From Cercophora sp. LCS_1 (Eukaryota > Ascomycota > Sordariomycetes > Sordariales > Lasiosphaeriaceae), in assembly GCA_036250225.1 (NCBI GenBank), contig JAPZLL010000002.1, positions 1,674,001 through 1,738,000 on the forward strand: a stretch of DNA of 64,000 nucleotides, written 5' to 3'. Of this stretch, positions 14,325 through 25,406 are shown in pieces. How positions within the stretch are numbered: the stretch's first letter is position 1; each line of letters begins with the position of its first letter. The position numbers were made by a program, and so were the translations under genes. Under the pieces are notes generated by a model. That model did no database searches. It saw only the letters and a program-made list of their open reading frames with translations, and was not told the origin of the DNA.

Positions 14325-14842
14325 TGAGGGTTTGTGGGTTTTAACAGCGAGTATTGCATTGAGCGGTGGCGTTTAGAGGAAAATTTCCATACCTTGGGCT
14401 TGGGTCGGTAATGAGAGTGCTAAGGGGTTATTTGCGTACATATGTGTAGATGCAGAACTACCTACGGAAACGTGGTCGAGACTAAGAGTTTGAGATCTAT
14501 TCCTTACGAGAACCCTTGGTCTTCTCGAACCAAGTATGCTGTGGACTACGATTGTTTTTTTGACCAGAGCCAAAGCCATTCCTCTCCGTTACAGTTGTCT
14601 ATTGTTCGTCTTGTATTATTTGCCGTTCTCTAATCCTCCGTACTGTGTTGTCCGTAAGTTATCCAAGTGCCCCGGTAATACATAGTCGTGACACAGTTTT
14701 ACCCATCCATCATGACATTCAACTGGTATCCAAGCACCATGACGCCAAACGACTCATACAGAAGAGCAAACACGAAGCCACGCATCCCTGAAAACAGAAC
14801 AGTCCACACCACGTAGAACTTTGACTGCCGCTGGTTTTACCT
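14325..14842. other. spacer between convergent genes
   Basis: About 520 bases between two convergent stop codons, AT-richer than the flanking coding DNA. It holds the 3' ends of both transcripts; no gene or repeat recognised. Confidence 0.5.
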
Positions 14843-15835
14843 TTAAACCATCTCAGTTGCCACGGACCGATAGCCCTTTTTACCAGCTTGCCTCCTCTTT
14901 TTGCGCCAAACAAGGCCACCCGCGACCAAGGCCGCGAAAAGGACTATCAAAATGATATGACTCCCTAGCCAGGGGATGGCATTGTTTCCAATCCATTCAA
15001 AAAAGCCCTTATCCCACTGGTTCCAGGTCCCGCCTCGGCCTTGGGTGAAAAACACCCATGGCGCCGCGCCCTCCCGCCCATCCATCAAGATTCGATACAA
15101 TGTATCCTCCTCGGCGGGCTGCTCGGGCAACTGGTGGTGATACTTTTGCCATATCGCCGTCTCGAACCACTGGCCGCTCGTATAGTGGATGACAAACATG
15201 GGGAAGACCCAGTTCCAGTTCCACGGTACCAGCGAATCCGTCAGCATCTGCCAGAACGGGTGGCCCGGCCGCGACGCAATGATATTGTTGCTGAGTGCGC
15301 CAATTCCGCCATCGGTCACCCACGAGGGATAGTAGAGAAGCGGCTTGAGGTCGCGCGAGCAGCCGTTATCGAGATCGATGTAGATGCCGCCCAACTTGAG
15401 CATCAAAAAGTAGCGGAGCGAATCAACCCGCTGCACGGGGTACTTGTAGCTCTGGTAGGTGTCGAGGAACCAGGGGTAGTTGTCGGCGAGGAACTTGAGC
15501 GAGGCCGACTCGGTCCATAGTCGATACTCAAAGTCCGGGTTGACAGCGATGCATGTTTGGCGAACGGCGTCCCAGTCCGAGGGGAGCGTCTCGTTGCCGG
15601 GTTGCTTCCAGTTGTGGAAGACCTGGTGGATTATCCGGGGGATGTACTCGCGTCGCGTCTCGTCGTGGCTCGAAAGGGAGGCGTTGTAGGCTGCTTCGAC
15701 TTGGACTTGGTCCAGCGCGGTTCCGCCGTGCGCGCCAAAGATCTGGATGAACTGAAGGATGCGCGAGCCGAGGAAGACGAGGAGCGCTATCGCGAGGGTT
15801 GCCACCAGGGCAAAGGATATCGTTCGGGACCGCAT
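14843..15835 (-). CDS. GT32 mannosyltransferase, IPC mannosyltransferase (Sur1/Csh1-like)
   Basis: Intronless frame of 330 residues. One N-terminal membrane anchor (TISFALVATLAIALLVFLG) is followed by a glycosyltransferase family 32 domain. This starts IPRIIHQVFHNWK, continues YRLWTESA and RYFLMLKLGGIYIDLDNGC with the metal-binding D-x-D (DLD), and ends in a second hydrophobic segment (SHIILIVLFAALVAGGLVW) and a basic tail. Within the GT32 group this layout, with membrane segments at both ends and a length of about 330-400, fits the yeast Sur1/Csh1 catalytic subunits. Those add mannose to inositol phosphorylceramide in the Golgi to make MIPC, together with Csg2. The Och1 group lacks the second membrane segment, so I prefer the sphingolipid enzyme, but the acceptor cannot be proved from sequence. 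Confidence 0.85.
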   Translation of the reverse strand: MRSRTISFALVATLAIALLVFLGSRILQFIQIFGAHGGTALDQVQVEAAYNASLSSHDETRREYIPRIIHQVFHNWKQPGNETLPSDWDAVRQTCIAVNPDFEYRLWTESASLKFLADNYPWFLDTYQSYKYPVQRVDSLRYFLMLKLGGIYIDLDNGCSRDLKPLLYYPSWVTDGGIGALSNNIIASRPGHPFWQMLTDSLVPWNWNWVFPMFVIHYTSGQWFETAIWQKYHHQLPEQPAEEDTLYRILMDGREGAAPWVFFTQGRGGTWNQWDKGFFEWIGNNAIPWLGSHIILIVLFAALVAGGLVWRKKRRQAGKKGYRSVATEMV

Positions 15836-16747
15836 CGCTAGCGCATTGCGTCTCGCCTGTTATCTCTGGCCGTATCGAGTTCCGCCGACTGCAGGCTTGT
15901 GATCGCGCAGGCTTTCCTTCGTGTGGGTGTTTCTTCGAGGCGATGCCGAGCCAGGAAGGTGAGATGCGGGAAGGGTGGGTCGCATGCAGGGCCAAGCGCT
16001 CGATCTCAAGGGGGCGTTGCTTACCTAACCCCGGGGTATCACAAGCAGACGACATGGTTCACCCATCGTTGATCATGGCATGTCAGAGCCGTTGCTCTGA
16101 TTTCGGTCCCATGTTTCTCATTCAAAATTTAAGCACTTTTTATCCCTAGTTTCGATTGGTAACTGGCCCAGTTCGAGCGTTTCCTCCACACCCAGCACTC
16201 GGGATCGCATTCATCGGATGGTCGGAACATGGGACGAAAGTATAGTAAGGCAGGTAGCAACAGCAAGAACAAGACCGTCCCATGTTTTGGAGTCGGACAT
16301 AAAGGTATCTAGGCACCTTGGTGTTTTTATGGCTACCTTATGGAAAATGAGATGGGTATAGCACTCCCCAAAAGACTGATGTAGGTACCCAGATGCCTTG
16401 AACCTCTCGAAACGTGTCTCAACCACCACGGGCTCTCAGTTGAATTAACCAAATACTCCACTCGACCGCTATTTCCTCTCCTTCATCGTAGCACTGAATC
16501 AATATTTCATGCCATTTGGGATGCCTCCATGTGAGGTCACCCTCCACGTGGTGAATAAACCCCCTCTCAGGATCTCCTCGCAGGTCCACTTTCTTCCACA
16601 AACATCTTCTGCACCACGCACTGGCCAGCTACCTCATCACCAAGGTTATTTCAGACTCCGTGGCCATAGAGCATCTCAAGTGAGTTAGAAGCTATTTTCA
16701 CCTCCGGAGTCATCGAACGGTAGTCTGCCTGCTGGCTATGGACCATC
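15836..16747. other. intergenic; left edge of the accessory island
   Basis: About 900 bases. The left part is the promoter of the GT32 gene. From about 16600 there are short helicase-flank-like frames but no clear start, so the true 5' limit of the following helicase remnant may lie here. No RNA gene seen. Confidence 0.4.
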
Positions 16748-17960
16748 ATGAAGTACTCCGCCGACAGAAAGCTCAAGCTGTCGCCGGCTGCGCAGGCAAT
16801 CCGTCAGGCGATACAGGACGAGCCGCGTTATGATGGCCTGCGCCAGTTCGTGTACGGACAGGTGAAGTTTGAGAAGATTGGTGGGCAAGATGACAAGCCC
16901 AACGACATCCTCAAAGGAGGTTTTCGTGGAGGTCATCAACCATGCGGACGCAGTGTGCACGACACCGCAGGTCTCCGGAGATGCCGAATATCTCCACTTC
17001 AAGCACCATGTCGCACGAAGCGTGGTTCTTGATGAAGCAGGGGCAATGACCCAACAAGACGCCCTCCTCGTCAGGGGCCCCGGCCTCCGGCCGACCGTCT
17101 TGGCCGGGGATGAAAAGCAACTGCCGCCAACCGTGATGAGCCACAACAAATCACTTCCGTCCTCCGGCAATGTTGTCGACGCTTTTGGCGCCATCGCCAG
17201 GTCCTCCGTCCTGGAACACTTCAAGAGAACTGGGTTCCCGTGCTTGCTATTGAGCATATATCATCGCGTCATTCGAGGCGGGTTCGACTTGGCTCTGGAT
17301 ATTATCTATCCAGAGTTTAAGGAGGGCTTTGAGTATGGAGAGACCACGAAGCTTGACAACCATCCTCTGGCCACAAAGGTCGGAGCTTGGATAACTACGC
17401 GATTCAAAGCCTAAGATTCGCCGGATGGGAAGATATACCCGCTTTTCTTCCATTGCCTAGGAGCCTGTCTCACGAACGAGGCTGGGTCGCGGTATAACAC
17501 CGCACAGTCCAACCTCGCCGTGCTCTTCGTCGACAAGATCTTGCATGGCAGCATAGGTGTCAAGCCCGAGGACATTGCCATTATCACGCCATACAAGGAA
17601 AACCTCGAGGAGTTGAGAAGGATCCTGGGAGAGGAGAGAGATGGGGCCTATCCTGGCCGAAAGGATGACAACGTGAATACGACTGACTCCTTCCAGGGCC
17701 AGGAGGACTTGGTCGTGATCTTTGTGCTCGTTTTCAACGAGACGGCAGGCCCGCAGTTCGTCGCAGACTCGCACAGACTCTGCGTTGGCGATACTCGCCA
17801 CAAGTATGCCCTGTTCGTGGTTGGAGACATCCAGACCAAGCCAAAGGAGGGGACAGATTACAGCCAAGAACTGGGCGATGGCGGCGAGGCCATATCCTCC
17901 AGGATGAGCCGATCCGACGCGTTTTGGGGGACTCTGTGTGAAAAAGGGCTTCTTCTGTAA
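16748..17960 (+). pseudogene. decayed UPF1-like superfamily 1 helicase remnant
   Basis: Three collinear blocks of one helicase. The first (16748 onward) ends in RQFVYGQVKFEKIGGQDDKP; the frame then shifts near 16915, where DILK should continue into EVFVEVINHADAVCTTP. The second block has motif II as VVLDEAGAM and motif III as AGDEKQLPPT, and stops at an in-frame TAA (17412-17414). The third block continues in the same frame with DSPDGKIYPLFFH, IITPYKENLEELRR and motif V TDSFQGQEDLVV, to its own TAA. The final motif VI region (HRLCVGDTRHKYALFVVGD) lacks the usual arginines. The Walker A half of the protein is absent. Family knowledge: such AAA_11/AAA_12 helicases are numerous in filamentous fungi, many of unknown role. 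One frameshift, one stop and the missing P-loop make an active product unlikely. Confidence 0.85.
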
Positions 17961-19040
17961 AGTCGTGCCTGCCCAAGTTGACCGCCCATACAGCCAACTT
18001 GAAATTTTCCCTTGCACACTTTTCTCCCTTCCCCTCTCTCTCGTGCAAAGAACCTCAGCCTTCACCGTTGACCATCTCACAACACAAACAAACCCTGCAA
18101 TCGAATACCAACATCACCTGGAAACAGGTGCTACATGAGTACACCTATATACCCTGGCATACCTGCTTCTTCGGCCGCCGTCGAAACAGGTGCAGCGCTT
18201 GCTCGCTCGACAACCACCCAACGACCTCGATCACCCCTTGCCGCGACATCGATGACCCTTCAGGGCCGATCCGACACATTCATCCGAGAGTTGGACTGGT
18301 TCCGCACCAAGAGGCGAGCTGTTGCGGTCGCCCCCAATGGGAGACTGCAACCTGTGCCCGCCATCTCCACTCCCTAGCCCAGTGGTGGCCGCGGATCCCA
18401 ACAAACGAGAGGCTCTGCTAGTCGATGGACCGGTCGTGGTTGGGGTACACCAGCCGTCCGCGAAGTTTCCCCCGAGCTCCGGCCGGGGTCGCGGCAATCA
18501 AGTGAATGATAGTCGCAATTCCATACTGGGGGCCTACATGGCGCAAGCTGAGCACCCGTGACAGGGGTGTGGCCGACTGAGGGACATGGTGGTAGGGGGA
18601 CATCCCCGGAACCTGAGTCGAGATGGCAAAAGGTACTCCGGTAGTCCTTTTCAGGCCAAGTAAGAGTAGGTACATAAACTATTCTGTGCGCAAAACCATG
18701 CCTGATCCTTTGGTGCTTGTGCCGTCCTCTTCCTTGCCAAACTCGGGTACCTCTAGGCTTGGCCCGCTCCGTCGTCGCAGCCCTTGAGTCGAACCCTACG
18801 ACTGGAGGACTGCGTCTCACGGCTGGCGACGTGGCAAGTATTGCGCACACTAAGGCATCAAGTAATATTTCAAACGCGGAGGGAAATATTTTGAAGGCAT
18901 CCATTGATATTTCAGAGGCATTGGGGAATTTCCGCAGGCACAAAATAATATATCCACCATCAAACAATATCCCGGAAACATCTAGATACTCGCGGAAGGA
19001 CTTACCACGGAGACGACTACCTACAATTGTTGGTGATTTC
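17961..19040. other. gene-free part of the accessory island
   Basis: About 1.1 kb with only unconvincing frames on both strands, including an 80-codon plus-strand frame at 18135-18377 with no domain. It contains the degenerate tandem repeat at 18855-18937 and a locally AT-rich patch (about 18840-18990). Confidence 0.5.
18855..18937. repeat. two imperfect tandem units of about 42 bases
   Basis: Unit one (18855-18896) and unit two (18897-18937) both begin GCATC, share a TATTTCA core and end near AATTTCCGCAG or AATATTTTGAAG. The similarity is imperfect but collinear. It lies in an AT-rich patch between decayed genes; origin unknown. Confidence 0.55.
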
Positions 19041-20602
19041 CTACACCTCTCCAGGTGCCGGAACAACCTTCCAACCCTCCTCAATAAGCGGGTCAAAGGA
19101 ATATGCATACATAAAGAGCTTGCCCGCCGCGTAGGGTGAGGCCATAGTAAGGCGAGACAGCGCAACGATCTCACCCCTTGCCAACACACCGTCCTCAGAC
19201 TCATCACTTCCATTTCTTGGCTTCGAGGTGGTCTGATGGCGCCTCACCCATACCGACCCGCAGCTGCTATCTCGGGTATACAGCTCTTTCAGCAGAGGCA
19301 TATCCTCAGCCAGAGCCACGGTCTGACGGCAGTTCGCATGGACCCCCTTGTTTGCGACTGCCCGTTGCCGCCCAATCTCCCTCCGTATCCCAAGCGACGT
19401 GAAGTCCCGTGGACCCGTCGCCCATGACTCAAGCCACAATCCGTCGTTTTGCGCTACCTGGGTGCTGTGGATAAACGTTTTGGCGGAAAAATTGGCTCGT
19501 TTGAATGTGTTTTCGAACACGATACCGTCGTCAAGCTTGATGAGTGCAATGTCCGTTTTGCCGACTCTGCGCGCAACGTGGCCTACTGCCGTCCTGTAGG
19601 GGATCTCACCGTGGTACACGCGAAAGGCCTCCTGTGCTTCTTTCGTGTTTTGGCCAAACAGGCCAGGGTGTTTCTTGTCGATAACCCCCCCCGCCCCCAG
19701 GCTTGCCATGAACTCGTCAGCATCTGCTCCCCATCCTTGTGAACGAGCACACCAGCAGACACCTGAACCATATCCCCTTTTTCGTCCATGGAATAGAGTT
19801 GTGATCCGGGATAGGACTTCCCGTCTACCAAGATGTAGTTGGTCTCGCCGTCCTTTCATCTAGGATCCTTCGCGGCATGCTCCGGGACCGGGGTAACCGC
19901 GCGTTTTCGATGTACCTCCGTAGCAAGAGGACCGTTGAGAAACCGAGTCCCAAATGGAGCTTGTAAGATGCGTTCCGGGAGGTCATCGAGTCGCTTCGCG
20001 AATGTCTCGTCGTCAGTCAATAGGAGCTCGATGAACGGCTCTCCGGCGACCCAAGTCATAGCCAAGCAGTCTGTGAAAATGTGCGTAGCCAACCGTTCAA
20101 CCACGGCATCAGGCAGCATATGCCAACGGCCAACGCACCCTTCGAGAATTGTTTCGTCAACGCTTATCGCGGGGCCCCGCGCGTGATACCCAAAGCAAGG
20201 GAGACAAGGAGGGTCGCCGAGGTTGTGCCACAGCACGCATAGGCCACCGAAATCAATGACTTGGAAGCGCCCGTCCCTGAAACATTCCCATGTCCGTGAA
20301 GAGAAGGATGAACGGTGGACAGACCCAGATGCCCCGAACGCCAAACATGGTACACAGGTATTCGTTCGCTTCGTTCTGTCTAGCATGGTCGAAGTTACAT
20401 TGCTGAAGGTCCCCGTCAGGTCCCACGTAGGACAGACCCAGGGGCGCGAATCCATCCGTGTGCCCCCAACGATGTCGATTTCATCATTTGCATGCTTGGG
20501 GGTGCGAGAAGCAGCCGAGTTTTCGTCCATCGTCTCGATGGCCCAAAGACGTTGGGCGGATGAAGTAACGACGAAGGATTTGTGGGAAGGTACATACCTC
20601 AT
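19041..20602 (-). pseudogene. broken gene of an uncharacterised fungal family
   Basis: Reading on the minus strand, a 248-codon frame (20602-19856) ends HAAKDPR at TGA. The same frame resumes at once with KDGETNYILVDGKSYPGSQ and VSAGVLVHKDGEQMLTSSWQ, then loses frame at a G-run (C-run on the plus strand, 19686-19699). Coding continues in another frame with IDKKHPGLFGQNTKEAQEAF, TDIALIKLDDGIVFENTF and WLESWATGP, and ends WKVVPAPGEV at a TAG-type stop. The parts form one coherent protein of about 500 residues, so the stop and the shift look like disabling lesions. I do not recognise an established domain. The central GVLV...TSSWQ and DIALIKLDD pattern faintly recalls a trypsin-like fold, but I see no catalytic triad I can defend. 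Confidence 0.7.
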
Positions 20603-21245
20603 ATATAGGACGATGTCTTTCCTGTTTTGGGTTTACATCGGCCAGCAAATTTACACCGAAATCAGTTTTCGCGATGAACCGAACTTTCCAGTGCGGGCAT
20701 GCAAAGGCGGAGGAAGGAGCCAGCAACCAGCCACAGGTGCTGAGTTGTCCGTATCTAAACGCATTAATGAGACGGGTGTCTGACAGAACTGGATAGTAAC
20801 GGACTTTGCGTATACTACATTCAATCCGGAAGTGGTGATGCAGAACAGCGCTGTGACACCTGGCGCACCGAGAAGTTGGTTGCTGTGGAAACGCCAAGCG
20901 TTTGCCCCTGACCATCCAAACATCAAGAGGCATAATCACGAGAAGCAGTCGTTCAAGTGTCACATGTAGGTAGCGTGAACACTCATCATATCATATCACA
21001 CATTCAAGGTGCAATCGTATCCGGAAGTAAAATAATGCATTCGCCTGATGCTGCTTCGGCCTTGCCTCCAAAAGGCTTCGAAGTGCGCTGCTCTGTCAAC
21101 ACCGCGAAGCCTCGCCAAGCGATCGTTCGCAACGAGATCATGAGCTGGCTATTCTCAATATCCCCTAGCTGCCTCAGAGGATTGTGAGTCCGTAAGCTCC
21201 TGTCACTCAAATGGTTGTAGCAAAGTGGATGAATCATCACTCAGT
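20603..21245. other. gene-free stretch in the accessory island
   Basis: About 640 bases, with only short frames lacking any motif. It may include the lost 5' end of the broken gene on its left. Confidence 0.45.
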
Positions 21246-22352
21246 TCATCGGGCTGGATCCTGGCGTACTCGGCGACGAAGGTGGGCTAGGAGCGCGCTC
21301 CTGGGCCGTCTCCTCGTAACCGGGAAGTTGGAACCTCTCGGCGGCTGCTCGACGCGCAATGCGTAGTCAAAAATTCCTTCAGATCCTTGAGCAAAGAATA
21401 GTCTCTCGGGGACCGTCCTCCGTTCACAGCGGCATGATGCATGCCGGTGTAAGCGTACATGGGGAATCCTGCCGGACCCATGTTGCCCAATGACTTCTTC
21501 AGAATTCAAAGATGCGCGGCGAACGAGATAGGTGACGGGATCCTCAGATGACCCGGGCACCGAGGGATCTTCGTCCTCATCAGTGTCCGACTCGTCGTCA
21601 TCCTCATTTTCGTCATCCTCGGCTTCATTATCCGAATCGTCATCGTCAGAATCTTTGGCATCAACGGGGCGAACGCCGGAAGATCTCGCCTGCGCCTTGC
21701 GGGCCTGACGTTCGACCCCCTCAAAGAGAAGATTCCACGACGACCGCACCTTGTACTACTGATCGTGTATAGTCAGGCGCTCAACAGTGCCTCGACATAT
21801 CTCGGATATCGGAGTGGCGCCGTCGCTGGGGAGACTGGCGGCTTGTAGCCGCCGCGGAAAGGAATCCGAACCCACTGTCGCTTTGGTCTTCTAGCGCCGA
21901 CGGTCGTCCGTCCAGATGACGACTGCGTACTGTATGGCAGTCGCAAGCATGTTGTGAGACAACGTGAAGAATGGGTGAACAAGCAGCTCGGTGAGTGTGC
22001 AGCAAAAGGGCGCGTTCCAGACAATGTGTTTGACCTGTTTGTTCTGATCCCAATCATAATCAAGACAAAACTCTAGAGAGATGATGTCTTCAGGAAAGCA
22101 ACGGAGAATGCGGAGACAGGCCTTATACAAGGATCCTAGATTCTCGTTCTTTCCACGGCTCAACCTTCCCTGGCGGAACAGGTGGCACTTCCAGTTTATT
22201 TTGGCACGGCGGCGGTCCTGTTCCGTCCGGCCATCCGAAATAGCGACCAGAGACAGCATCGTTTTGACTTCGCCTAGGTTTGTTATCCACGAGCAGTTGT
22301 CCCGCATCCCGTCACCGGCTGCGTCGATCGTGCGAGGGAGTTTCCAGTGCAA
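21246..22352 (-). pseudogene. coding remnants with acidic stretch, unknown family
   Basis: Two minus-strand pieces. The upstream piece (22352 to 21891) has no ATG at its start. It reads like a globular protein fragment, with SWITNLGEVKTMLSLVAISD, CHLFRQGRLSRGKNENLGSL and HPFFTLSHNMLATAIQYAVV. It is followed by frame changes. The downstream piece (21749 to 21246) holds a long Asp/Glu run (about residues 30-60) and then, in a different frame, GPAGFPMYAYTGMHHAAVNG. Frames do not connect by plausible introns, so I read this as a decayed gene or two adjacent fragments. Function is unknown. A real multi-intron gene cannot be fully excluded without transcripts. Confidence 0.4.
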
Positions 22353-23542
22353 GACACAGGACTGCGCTCAAACAGCCTCGAAGAGAGGCGGAGAGCTGCC
22401 GGTTGAAGTAGGACGCAGCTCAGTCCGCGCGCTCGTCCTTTCCGGACGCGGCGGAACATTGCCGGTGCCACCTGTGACATTAGCAGTGCTCCCACGGGGG
22501 TAGTTTTGTTTGCGTTCGACAGGTGCCCTGCTGACGTGTTTCGACGATACTGTTCGAATAAAATATGTTAGTATGGGACACGGGAAGGGGGAGAGACGGA
22601 AAGAATGAGACTCCAGTGATTGTGTTCGTTGTGTTGGTTGTTCTTGAACAGTGGAAAGTGCGAAGAGGAGAGAGAGAGAGGGAGGGAGAGGAAGGAATCG
22701 GTCATCACGTAAAAAGGAAGTTAAAGCAGTATCCCCGCAGGTGTGCGCCCAGGAGCTCGTGGCCGTGGACGACAAGGTGCAGAATGCGCGGCGCAAGGAG
22801 GAAGGAGCTAGGTACGTCACATAGCCTCGGAGGGCAAACAGCTCATTCAAGTGGAATAATGGATCTACTTTGCAGCCGCTTCAGGCTTCCCTTCAGAAGG
22901 TGAGAAACCCGGGACTCAATCATTTCATCGCAACGCCGCGTAAGGAGTGTCATCGTGTGGTGGGCAGATTTCTCCGAACCGCTTGTAGATACACAAGCCA
23001 GTCGCCATCACCCGGCCGGCCCCGCCTGTTCAAGGTGCAATGGAAGTGGATGCGACCGAGAGTTTTGGTGGCGCTTTGTTGTGCGAATACCCGAATTGCG
23101 GAAAGCTCAAGCCAAGGGGGTCATTGGAAACCCATTCACTATTCAGCTGCCATCTTGAAGACTTCCATCAACGGTGTCTCGGACGGCGCTACAGAAGAAG
23201 CGCGTTTTAGGCTTTTTATACTGGAATACACAGAGATAAAGATGTGATACTGTGCAACTTCAAGGCTTGGAAAGCTCGCTAGGATATTTTGAACGAACTT
23301 ACACTTCTTCAAGATGAGTTATCAAGACGATCCCGCAGAAAGATTGGTCTAAGATCTTATGAGCTTCCTTTTTCTGTGTCGCCATCAATCCGTCCGAAAG
23401 CGGACGCCAGGGTTGGGGTTATTAGCGTAAACTCGATTGCCTCCCATTCGGCAACCTCAAACTACCAATTCCATCTTGCCAGGAACATGGAGCGACTCTG
23501 AGCCCGTACCTCGAAAGATGCGTCCCAACAGCGAGCCCAATC
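22353..23542. other. island right edge with a short cysteine-rich coding scrap
   Basis: A plus-strand open stretch around 23030-23210 reads ALLCEYPNCGKLKPRGSLET followed by HSLFSCHLEDFHQRC, with evenly spaced Cys/His like a zinc-binding segment, and ends at TAG. It has no ATG-led continuous upstream frame. Just upstream (22740-22800) another frame reads VCAQELVAVDDKVQNARRKEE, bordered by possible splice signals. These could be exons of a small gene or scraps of a decayed one. A GA-rich run lies near 22660-22695. Confidence 0.35.
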
Positions 23543-24422
23543 ATGTCGTCTCAAACACCGGGACCGGCTGCCAAGCGGCGCCGGGTTGAAGTTGCCAACG
23601 CCGCGCTGCGGAAGCCATTCAGGTCACCACTGCTTAATCGGACGATGCCAGCATCCGGAGCTACTTCAGCTACCCCGGACAGTCCAATCAACAATATGCC
23701 AACCAAGAGCTCGCCTCCTATTTACAGACCGCCGGGAACAGCCGGGAGAGGGGCCAGAAATGGGTTCTCAACACCGGTCATGACCCGCGCCTATGCTGCA
23801 TCTCCGTTGAGGCGGAACGTGGGAAGAAAGTCCCTTGACGTTAGGGCTGGGCCTGCGAAAGATGAAAGCGCAAACCCTGCGCGGGAGAAGATCCTCAAGC
23901 TGCAAAGGAAGATGGTTGCTGCCCAGAGACAGGCGGACGACGACCTCGCACTGGCGCAGCAGGCGGCGAAGATCCAGAGAGAGTCGAATGCCAAGAGACC
24001 CGGTGCCGAAGTTGATGCCGAGCTGAGTGAGCTTGTGGAAAAGTGGAAAGGGGCGAGCAGGCTGGCGGCCGATGAACTGTTCGAGTTGATCAAGTGTCGG
24101 GTTGACAGCATGGGCGGCGCAAGGGCGTGGAGGGAGACAAGGAGGAGGCAAGAGAGGGGGTTCAATGGCTTTGATGATGAGAGGGACAGCAAGGGGAAGA
24201 GTCTTCACAGCCCGGAAGATGTAGATGGCGATGTTCGAGACGTGGAGGAGGAAGAGAGAGGAGACGAGGGCGAGGAAGAGGTTTGTTCTTGGAGTTGGGA
24301 AGATCGGGGCCATTCACGCTGACTTTCACTAGGGGTTTACCATGTTGATGATGCTGAAGAGTCTCAACATCGAGCCCGAACTGTTAGGATACGATACCGT
24401 CGAGGGCAAGTGGGCCGAGTGA
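23543..24422 (+). CDS. Swi5-dependent recombination factor, Sfr1/Mei5-like
   Basis: Two exons (23543-24280 and 24333-24422) encode 275 residues. The N-terminal half is low-complexity and basic (PAAKRRRVEVANAALRKPFR, a possible nuclear signal). A coiled-coil segment follows (AREKILKLQRKMVAAQRQAD, about residues 113-150), then AADELFELIKCRVDSMGGAR, an acidic linker, and the short terminal exon GFTMLMMLKSLNIEPELLGY. The last exon and the RVDSMGG region match the layout of the Sfr1/Mei5/Dds20 group. These pair with Swi5/Sae3 to stabilise Rad51 or Dmc1 filaments in the nucleus. The identification rests on short motifs recalled from the family, so it is moderately sure. The intron has a weak GTTTGT donor and CTAG acceptor, but splicing keeps the frame and adds the conserved tail. 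Confidence 0.65.
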
Positions 24423-25406
24423 CCGCTAACTCCCGCTTTTGCATGCAATGGACATGATGGTTGCGCAGCTAGCAACGGAACACTCAGGTTGGGGTCGAAA
24501 AGACCTTGTAGCACAACTCCCCTACTCGATCTCAAAACCTCGCTTCAACTCCCACCACACCGGACTATCGGGCTGCGAACGGAGAGTGTTTGAGGCCTCC
24601 GCGAGAGACCATATGTCCTGAAACTGGCAGGTAAAGATGGAGATTTTGCGACGAAGGGCTTTCCCTGACATCTCGAGCCGAGTCAGTCACAGGACCACTG
24701 GTGGTCCAAGCAGAACTCTATCAGTGGCTCCGCCACCCGGGTCGGAATGCCTTCGTTTTCGTTCTTCACTTGCATCATACCATGAAGACCAGACAGATAG
24801 CCTCGTTAGACCCGACCAAGCCACAATGGATTGGTTGTTATATCGCCAAATGCTGTGATCTGGAAACTTGCGACGGCCCAGGAAGACATGAAACTGAGAG
24901 GAGGTCGTTGTGAAACGCGTCCCGTCCAGTATGAGATGCACTAAAGTAGCCCTGCGCCACTACTATTCGCTAAAGCACCCCTTTGAGCGTTCGCCAATGC
25001 AACCGGAGACTGGCGCGAGCGCCACTGACCTTTGCTTGTGAAGGGATCACCCCTCCCTTCAAGACCGTGATCGACCTCATCTGAATTCCAGTCGGCGCTC
25101 TTTCCCACGTCATCCTGCAAGGCGTGTCTCTCACATTTTCCCTCAAGACCAGGCGTCTTGGCATTTTTCTCCTACCACCAATATCTCTTTCCTAGATCTC
25201 CATCCACGCGCAACTTCGAGCCGCTCTTTCTCTGCCTTTTTTTGAAGTTTCGCGATTCGCTCCCTCGACCTCTTGACTTGCGCACGCGTCCTTCATCGTA
25301 CCCAACCCACAACAGCACCGGCTTTTGGGCATCAGCATTCCCGCGCTCCGGGACCCAACCTCGCCAGCCCGTTCCGCAGCCATCCGCACACAATACAGCA
25401 GCAACC
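24423..25406. other. intergenic, promoter of the RCR-like gene
   Basis: Almost 1 kb without a supported gene. The 250 bases before the next ATG are strongly pyrimidine-rich, as expected for a fungal promoter and 5' leader. Confidence 0.5.

Noticed and set aside
14095..14359. minus-strand frames opposite the Hrd3 tail
   Set aside because: Produced by the CAG/CAA run read backwards (poly-Ala, poly-Cys or poly-Leu); not genes.
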